NCBI GenBank assembly: GCA_027575765.1
Contig: JANBPT010000731.1
Span: forward strand, 1 to 24,618
From: Tieghemiomyces parasiticus
Lineage: Eukaryota; Kickxellomycota; Dimargaritomycetes; Dimargaritales; Dimargaritaceae
Length of the DNA: 24,618 bases
Reading direction: 5' to 3'
Under the pieces are notes generated by a model that worked only from the letters and a program-made list of their open reading frames with translations, did not search any database and was not told where the DNA came from. Below are positions 18,809-24,618 of the stretch, piece by piece. Position 1 is the stretch's first letter. Every line of letters starts with the position of its first letter. Position numbers and translations under genes: made by a program.

Positions 18809-19876
18809 ATGCCTTCCCCAGTCACGGTGGTCACTTCTTTGGGCCTGCTCTGCCTACTGAGCATCGGAACATCTCAAGCTGCCATTAACTCAGATTATGC
18901 GGCGCAATACGCGCAAACCTTGAAGGAACCCACACCATTCGGCAATAGCATGGATCAAAGTACCCACGACCACCTTCGGTCCCCATTGGGTGGAACGCCA
19001 CTTGGACCGAGCTCAATCGACTTGGCGATTTCGCCCAATCTACTACCGAGCTTGTCCTGTGGTCTCAATCTGAATAGCGCACAGAATGCGATTCCTGAGG
19101 GTGTGGACCTACAGTTACTCCTCGAGTATGAGCAGCTGATTAAATATATTATGGATAATCCACCGATCGCCCCAAGCCTGGATGGCCTAGGGGGTACTTA
19201 TACCAACACCGCCGTCGCCGTTGAAGACTCACCTGTGGGCTACTCCAACAGTCTACCCCGTGCACAGGACCTCAGCGCCCCTGCGCTTGCGATGCCCAGT
19301 ACTGAGTGTGCCACACCCAGTTGGGCCTTTTTCGTGCCTGCAATGCCGCACACAGCCACGCTGCCGAATCAATCAGACGTCTTCTTCGGAGCTCCGCCCC
19401 TTGGCCCCTCGCCTGCTAATGAACTATGCAAGTCGATCCAGGGCAGGTTAGCAATCACACACGGGGGACCTCCGCCGAGTGCCGACCCCGTGGGCAACAT
19501 GATGCCGTCCATGACCTTGGCTTACTACCAAGCCTTGGAAATCTTCGTAGCCACGCCTTCAGTGGCCTACTACGACGCCGAACGGGCCGTCGAGGATGTC
19601 CTAAAACGCTATAATAGCGCCGAGGCGGCGAGTACAACGGTGCCCTATCAACTCCTAGCCTACTACCTCAACCCAACCACCAATGTCATGCAGGGCGATG
19701 TCATCTTTGACTTTGCCAAAGACCCTTGCGATCAGATGATGAACGAGGTGGGACGGCTGAAAAGCCCCTTTGCCGTACTTACCCTCGCCGTGCAGGCTCG
19801 CCCGCAAATGCCCGACGATTGGTGGACCTTCAAAGACCAAGAAATGGGGGACATGTACGATACTTTGGAGTTCTAG
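18809..19876 (+). CDS. predicted secreted protein of unknown function (two-cysteine family, member B)
   Basis: A 355-residue protein, not recognised. Residues 1-25 form a signal peptide (core SLGLLCLLSIG, then TSQAA as a likely cleavage region). The mature part is rich in Pro, Ala, Ser, Asn and Tyr. Four cysteines follow the signal: C84, C167, C207 and C307. The last two are exactly 100 residues apart and open the motifs CKSIQGRL and CDQMMNEVGRL. LNP lies at 287-289 and EYEQLIK at 106-112. These features recur in the same order in the divergent gene at 16768, which lacks C84 and its own counterpart of the 113-205 stretch. Repeated YY pairs (239, 254, 285) are notable. The C terminus is acidic (DTLEF). 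There is no membrane segment or GPI-type tail. A C10 run and pyrimidine-rich sequence precede the ATG, as expected of a fungal 5' leader. No intron signals are needed. The role is unknown; a lineage-specific exported protein or effector is an inference. Confidence 0.8.
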   Translation: MPSPVTVVTSLGLLCLLSIGTSQAAINSDYAAQYAQTLKEPTPFGNSMDQSTHDHLRSPLGGTPLGPSSIDLAISPNLLPSLSCGLNLNSAQNAIPEGVDLQLLLEYEQLIKYIMDNPPIAPSLDGLGGTYTNTAVAVEDSPVGYSNSLPRAQDLSAPALAMPSTECATPSWAFFVPAMPHTATLPNQSDVFFGAPPLGPSPANELCKSIQGRLAITHGGPPPSADPVGNMMPSMTLAYYQALEIFVATPSVAYYDAERAVEDVLKRYNSAEAASTTVPYQLLAYYLNPTTNVMQGDVIFDFAKDPCDQMMNEVGRLKSPFAVLTLAVQARPQMPDDWWTFKDQEMGDMYDTLEF

Positions 19877-20489
19877 TAAGTCCCGGCCCCCGATACTACA
19901 CTGCCTTCGCAACTACTCGCTATATAACCACAGTCTCTTGAATATTCGGCTACCATAAAGATACCTGTCGACACCCTTAGGAGGAGTTACTATATTTAGG
20001 TACTGGCGCCATTTAGACCGTATTTACCCGAAACTATAACTAGTCCGCGTGTACTATGTCACGCTGGTCAGGCAATGAAGAGGGGGAGGGGGTCATAGGA
20101 GCACGAATGGAGTTGGGGAGGTAGGATAACGAATGGGGAGTGGGGAGTGGATTTCAAAAGTACAGAGGACGCAGTGAAGAGTTCGATCCTCAGTCGGGGG
20201 GGAGGGGGTGAACACATAAGCATGTATAAACGCGCGCGTGGGATGAGAGGGTGGCATCAAAACTACAGTCGACTGCGAGGCGTAGGTGGGGGCGATTGAA
20301 CTCATGAGTAAGGCGCGCACACACGGGTTACGGCAGGATCAGAGCGGGTAGAAAACTGGGCGACGAGCGTGGTGGCTGGTGGTAAATCGGATATTTAAAA
20401 GTGGGGGGGGGGACAAGCGGGTGCTGCAAGCTACCGTACCCGACGGTAGGCGAGATTGCGGGGAGAAAAGACCGTGTACGAGCGCGGGC
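19877..20489. other. 3' flanks of secreted protein B and the Rheb gene
   Basis: An intergenic region between convergent genes. It contains G-rich stretches (a G7 run near 20197 and a G10 run at 20403-20412). A B-box-like GAGTTCGATCCTC near 20182 has no tRNA around it. Only short open frames are present. Confidence 0.6.
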
Positions 20490-21463
20490 CTAAAATATGA
20501 CACACGAGCCGCGCGCCTCGGCTGGTGGGTTGAGGCTATGTTCGATGGCGATGATCATCTTGTCGAATATTTTGGCGATGTTGTCGTTGTTCTTGGCCGA
20601 AGACTCCACGGCCTCGCAATTCCAGCTACGGGCCAGATCAGCGGCTTCTTCCGCCGTGACCTCACTAGGGAGTTAACATCCGACCAGGCCAGAAGGGGGG
20701 AAGATTTTGGGACGGCGAGAGCAATGCGGTGTGAGGCGTGGGGGTTAGTAATACAACCAGAGCTGGGGACAGGCGTATGGGAGAGAGGGGTTCCTCGCGG
20801 ATCAGCTATATTTCTGGATGAATACCATTGCTAAGACTCACCGCTGGCTATGCAGGTCACTCTTGTTGCCAACCAGTACTACTGGAACGTAGCCGCTGCC
20901 AGTGAAGGAGAGGATTTTATCGCGGACAATCTTGGTCATCTCGAAGCTCGAGCGGGAGGCAATGGAGTACACTAGAATATAGCCCTGTACCCCAACAGCA
21001 TACTTGGCGTTCACCGGTGTGAACTCATCCTATGGTAGCGGCAGGGGGGGGTGAATTGGTGGAGGCACGTTGTTTTCGATTGGGATGGTAGCGTTAGCGC
21101 TGGACGGGGCGGGAAGCCTTAAAGTCCACCAGTACTGAGGCTCATGCCTTTATTCCGCTCCGCTGGAGCGGTACCGCACAAGGAAATGGGCTGCGCCGCC
21201 CGGAGGCCTTAAGATAATTGAGGCGGTAGGTCCTGCATCCGACACCCTCCCTCGCGGCTGCAGAGAAGGCTTACCTGGCCAGCGGTGTCCAGAATCTCGC
21301 ACTCAAAGTCCTGGCCCTTGTACCGGATGTTCTTGCGGTAGGTATTCTCGATGGTGGGGTAGTAGGCGTCTGCGTAAAACTCGTTGACGAATTGGTTGAT
21401 GAGGGTGGACTTTCCGACACTGCGGCTGCCGAGCACCACGATCTTGCGGACCTTTTGGGACAT
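20490..21463 (-). CDS. RHB1: Rheb-type small GTPase (three exons)
   Basis: The spliced product is 183 residues (human RHEB has 184). Exons in transcript order are 21463-21275, 21029-20842 and 20664-20490. Introns (245 and 177 nt) have GTAAGC...TAG and GTGAGT...TAG borders. Motifs: P-loop GSRSVGKST (12-20), with the Arg that replaces Ras glycine-12 in Rheb; effector PTIENT (36-41); DTAGQ (59-63); NKSD (118-121); SSAK (147-150); and a C-terminal CaaX box CVIF (180-183) for prenylation. Rheb cycles between GTP and GDP under TSC control and activates TORC1 on lysosome or vacuole membranes; in fission yeast Rhb1 also affects arginine uptake. The chosen ATG matches the family N terminus (MSQKVRKIVVLG); an in-frame ATG 30 codons upstream (21553) would add a Ser/Pro-rich tail. 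An 8-C run on the coding strand forms part of the pyrimidine tract before exon 2. The gene is head-to-head with TPT1. Confidence 0.93.
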
Positions 21464-22333
21464 GCCGAAGTGTGGATATGAAGGAAATTGGTGGTTGGGC
21501 AGTGATGAATTGGGTAATGCAGGCGGACGGGAGGAGGTATCGGATGCGGACATCTGGGCAAGAGAGGAGAGACGGAGAGGAAGGGTGGGGGGAAGGAGTG
21601 AGGGTGGGGGGGCACGGCAGCAGTCGGGAGGGCGACGCGTGGAGGGGAGGTCAGGTGGCCCTCGCTGAGTGGGTGGCTGAGACTGTGGGATAGTGCACAC
21701 TGATGTGGTGGGGGACAATCGGACTTGTCAAGGACTGGTCGTGCGGGCGGGGGACGCAATTTGGCTGATCAGCAGGAGTAGTATAAGTCACGATGGGCAA
21801 GTATGGCGGGGGGGGGCAGGTAGTAACGCAAGCCGAGACAGGTAAAGGGGCTACGGCGGTGGTAGGGGCGGTCTGACACCGCCCAGGAGTCGCGGGGTCT
21901 GGACGGCCTTTTATGCGCATGCCACTATTATCCCGGCCCCGTAGGCACCATCACTTCCAGCCTGCCCTGCCGCTGGGAGCATGTGATCACTGCTGGTAAA
22001 CGACCAGGTCCACGCGGCCGCTACGTGCACCGGCCGAGCCGTATCGTCGGCCCTGCTGCGTAGGCCCCAATCATGACTATGGTGATAAGAAGGTGGGGGC
22101 AGCCTGCAGAGGCTTCGGGGACGGGGCACTGTGTCCGCTCCCCCCGCACGCTGACCACCCCAGCCCCCCCCCCCCACTGACCCAAATATAGTTCCCCGCG
22201 GACGTTGAGCCCGAGGTCCGCGCATCTCCGCAGCTCCCCTCCCGTTCACTCCCGCATGCATCCGATTCCCAGGTCCTTTCGCCATCTCGGGAGTCCCCGT
22301 CGCCTCTGCCCCATCCGACTGATCCATTCCGCC
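21464..22333. other. shared upstream region of RHB1 and TPT1
   Basis: An 870-base divergent promoter region. Relative to each gene's direction it carries a C tract: C9 about 345 bases before RHB1 (plus-strand G9 at 21808-21816) and C12 about 160 bases before TPT1 (22164-22175). No clear TATA box is seen, which is common for housekeeping genes. The long open frames here (21271-21759 - and 21911-22426 -) are continuations or antisense shadows of the two genes. Confidence 0.6.
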
Positions 22334-23478
22334 ATGGCTACCGACTCCAGTCAGCGCGAGCCTCGGGCCCTGACCAGCCCCCAACTCACGCGCATTTCCA
22401 AGAGCATGAGCTTCGTCCTCCGCCACGGTGCCGCCAAGGCCGGTATACCCATGCGGTCAGACGGGTTCGTCGACGTGGACGACCTGCTCAAGTTCCCCAA
22501 ACTCCGCCACGTCACCTTGGAGGACCTGCAACAGGTGGTGGCCGCTGACCAGAAGCAACGCTACACATTAGTCCCCGTCGACCCGAACCCTGCGACTCAA
22601 CCGCCGCACTGGCTTATTCGCGCCAACCAGGGTCACAGTCTAGCGGTAGGTATCCCCCCTTTTCACCGGGTGAGAATCTCGGCACGATGCTGACCCGAAC
22701 CGGTGCCCTGGATCCTGACCAGGAAGCGCATCTTAACGGGTATGGATCAGCAATGATCCTTCCCCGTGTGACAACCAACTGCATGTCCCGTGCGGCGCCG
22801 ACACGGTTCATTAATCACCGGACCCGTGACCATCGCCCCCTCATGTTGCACACCCCACACTTCTCCCTAGGTCAAGGACCTCCAGCTGACGCCGATTGTG
22901 TCCCCCGAGGAAGTCCCCACAGTGATCCACGGCAGTTACGAACGCAACTGGCCGAGCATTGGTAAGTGGAAGCATGGCTCGACCCTCCGTACGGTATCCA
23001 ATTCCCTGCCACCAGGCGCGTGATCATTATGGCTTTACAAAGTATCAACTCGCCCACCACCTCGTGCATTATTGCTGCGTGATCGCTTCTTTCGGCACTG
23101 ACAGAGGTGCAGGGACTAAAACGCATGACCCGCAACCATATCCATTTCGCGCCGGACCTTCCCAATGCTGACGGGGTCATTAGTGGTAGGTTGCTTGGCC
23201 TCTAGGCATCTCCACTGTCCGTAAGGGCCCGTAGATAGCTATATGACTCTGACCCCTACCTCCCACTGCCCCCTTCCTGCCTTCCCAACCTTTGATTTGT
23301 AGGCATGCGCACTTCCTGTGACCTCCTCATCTATATCGACGCTGCAAAGGCTATGGGCGACGGCATTCGTTTCTATCGGTCGCCCAACAATGTGATTCTG
23401 TCCGAAGGCATCGACGGGGTCATCCCACCGCAATATTTTTCCCAGGTTGTCCACGGGCGGAGTCGACCGACCCACTAG
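22334..23478 (+). CDS. TPT1: tRNA 2'-phosphotransferase Tpt1/KptA family (four exons)
   Basis: The spliced product is 219 residues, close to yeast Tpt1 (230). Exons are 22334-22645, 22871-22961, 23105-23185 and 23303-23478; introns are 225, 143 and 117 nt with GT-AG borders (donors GTAGGT, GTAAGT, GTAGGT). The enzyme removes the 2'-phosphate left at the tRNA splice junction and transfers it to NAD+, forming ADP-ribose cyclic phosphate and nicotinamide. The family's catalytic Arg-His-Arg-Arg set is visible: R30-H31 in FVLRHGA, R96 in WLIRANQGHS and R164 in GMRTSCDL. HIHFA (in exon 3) and GVISG are also typical. All three splice junctions restore conserved motifs: SLA/VKDLQL, WPSI/EVQGL and VIS/GMR. 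An in-frame ATG at 22256 would add 26 residues rich in Arg and lacking acidic residues, possibly a mitochondrial presequence; 22334 is chosen as the family-like start. Confidence 0.93.
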
Positions 23479-24226
23479 ATATGGACCGTGGTTTTGGGGC
23501 CCGTCTTTCCGACCGGATCGCCAAGTGGATAACGATGACTCCTTGAGTAGTGATGTAAAGAGACATGATTTTAACTCGCGCCTAGGACGGAACCTAAGAA
23601 GGCACGTTCCTAACGAGGTACGTCGACTAACCGTGGGCTGTGGCTGTAATAGACTAACCCACACCAGCACTGTCTGGCTGCCAAATACTGCAGAGTTTCG
23701 CAAACACTTATCTGCCTTTTTCAAGGGGCGCTGACGGATTGTCTACTTCACTCTACCGCATGACTTGAGGGTACAGCTTAAACGCATGCAACCAGGGCAC
23801 CCCTTACGATTACATTCGCGGTGAAGAAAACGGTCCCTATTCATTATACATATTTTTCAGTCCACTCCGAGTTGACAGTCATGTATCGTAGGAACGGCCA
23901 AGGCATTACCCTCCGCTGTTGATTTTCGATCACCAACAGAACATTGGATTATATGCATTGTAATTAGGAAAACATAGCCCAACGTCGGCCATAGCTGAAT
24001 AAGTTCCTATTTATTTATACAAGATCGATGGACAAGAGAGGGAGGCGACTCGGAAAACATATGTCAGATTTCCATGTGAGACGCAGAAAGGGAATGTGAA
24101 ATGGAGTACCGGGAAGGATTGCAGATAGGTGTGCTTGGGAATATAAAGCGGTCGGGCGAATTTAAAAGTATAGTGACAAGGGGAGGGGGATGAGAAGGAC
24201 CGAATGGGTATGTGTATGCCAGTAAC
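23479..24226. other. intergenic region between convergent TPT1 and SOD genes
   Basis: Holds the 3' flanks of both genes. A minus-strand AATAAA at 24010-24015 lies 212 bases behind the SOD stop and may be its polyadenylation signal. Open frames (23447-23734 + and 23239-23724 -) overlap TPT1 exon 4 or lack any motif. No gene was seen. Confidence 0.55.
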
Positions 24227-24618
24227 CTAGTAAGTGGCTTGGACGAGGATATTACCGCATGCTACGCGGTCGCCCTTCTCGTTATGGACAACAACCGCCC
24301 GGTTGGAAATAATGTTGCCGTTACGGATACCCAGATATACATCGCGGTAGGTCTGGGCCGACTGGGCCAGGCCGGTGCCGGTGGCGACAATGGGACCAAA
24401 CCGGCCACTCAGATCCCCGAGTTCGCAAGTCGCAAAGGCGTCATTCGGGTTACACTTGTAGGTAGCGGCGCCCTTGTTGACCTTGGTCGGGTCGTAGTGG
24501 CCACCGGCCGCGCTGCAGTCGAGGTTCTCCCCAACGGGACCCTCGTGGACGTGGTAATGGTAGATCTGGTTGGGCTTGAGGCCGGTTAGCGAGTACTTGA
24601 TTTGGACGGGAGCACGCG
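24227..24618 (-). CDS. Cu-only-type superoxide dismutase, 5' part outside the window
   Basis: The last 129 codons of a fungal extracellular-type Cu/Zn-SOD-fold protein; the N terminus and any signal peptide lie beyond the edge. Numbering visible residues from the edge, all four copper ligands are present: H22 and H24 in HYHVHEGP, H40 in AGGHYDP and H111 in VVVHNEKGDR. The active-site arginine (R117) and the disulfide pair (C34 and C120 in VACGN) are also present. No histidine occurs between H40 and H111, so the zinc ligands of SOD1 are missing. The electrostatic loop, normally about 25 residues between H111 and R117, is cut to five. These two losses define Cu-only SODs such as Candida SOD5, which are secreted and handle external superoxide. 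Two extra cysteines (C55, C64) before GDLSG are shared with that group. The protein ends shortly after VACGN with no GPI-type tail. Confidence 0.92.
   Translation of the reverse strand, partial: RAPVQIKYSLTGLKPNQIYHYHVHEGPVGENLDCSAAGGHYDPTKVNKGAATYKCNPNDAFATCELGDLSGRFGPIVATGTGLAQSAQTYRDVYLGIRNGNIISNRAVVVHNEKGDRVACGNILVQATY

Noticed and set aside
20180..20196. tRNA B-box-like GAGTTCGATCCTC
   Set aside because: A 3-bp T-arm-like hairpin only; upstream sequence does not fold into a D arm or anticodon arm.
21911..22426. 171-codon minus-strand frame upstream of and into TPT1
   Set aside because: Opens at GTG, is antisense to TPT1 exon 1 and reads as low-complexity Gly/Ala/Arg sequence.
24212..24589. 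125-codon plus-strand frame at the right edge
   Set aside because: It is the reverse-strand shadow of the SOD gene, whose metal ligands and disulfide are all readable on the minus strand.

Overview
The window looks like nuclear DNA of a filamentous, probably early-diverging, fungus. The evidence is a set of eukaryotic genes (tRNA-Ala, a slicer-type Argonaute, a cytochrome b5-fused sphingolipid-type desaturase, a Rheb GTPase, a Tpt1 tRNA 2'-phosphotransferase and a fungal Cu-only-type superoxide dismutase), short GT-AG introns of 117-245 nt, TATA boxes and AATAAA signals. Placement inside the fungi, for example near the mycoparasitic Zoopagomycota, is a guess from gene types and is not shown by the sequence.

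Layout, left to right. Bases 1-73 are a tRNA-Ala(AGC). Directly after it lies about 2.3 kb of a dead Ty3/Gypsy-type retroelement. Its integrase is still readable in one frame, although two of its three catalytic acids have been replaced. From base 57 to 1857 there is not a single CpG. About 2.7 kb without a recognisable gene follows (2.4-5.0 kb). An intronless Argonaute (5036-7594, +) comes next, then a desaturase on the other strand (8551-10104, -). A 5.7-kb gene-poor stretch follows (10.1-15.9 kb), holding only a likely 28-residue cysteine-rich peptide gene (12353-12439, -) with its own TATA box and AATAAA.

Next are two divergent genes for predicted secreted proteins of unknown function (15878-16768, - and 18809-19876, +). 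They share a two-cysteine framework with exactly the same 100-residue spacing, and a common TATA-box context; I infer they are diverged paralogues. The right end is denser: a three-exon Rheb gene (20490-21463, -) is head-to-head with a four-exon TPT1 gene (22334-23478, +). TPT1 converges on the 3' part of a secreted-type Cu-only SOD gene (24227 to beyond the window edge, -).

The genes do not form one pathway. Two links stand out. The Argonaute and the CpG-erased retroelement suggest a genome that uses both small-RNA silencing and CpG methylation against transposons. The two orphan secreted proteins, the possible metallothionein-like peptide and the Cu-only SOD suggest extracellular and metal or redox functions. 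Only the Rheb and TPT1 genes carry introns that I can see. The gene-poor stretches could hide multi-exon genes or noncoding RNAs that cannot be recognised by eye.
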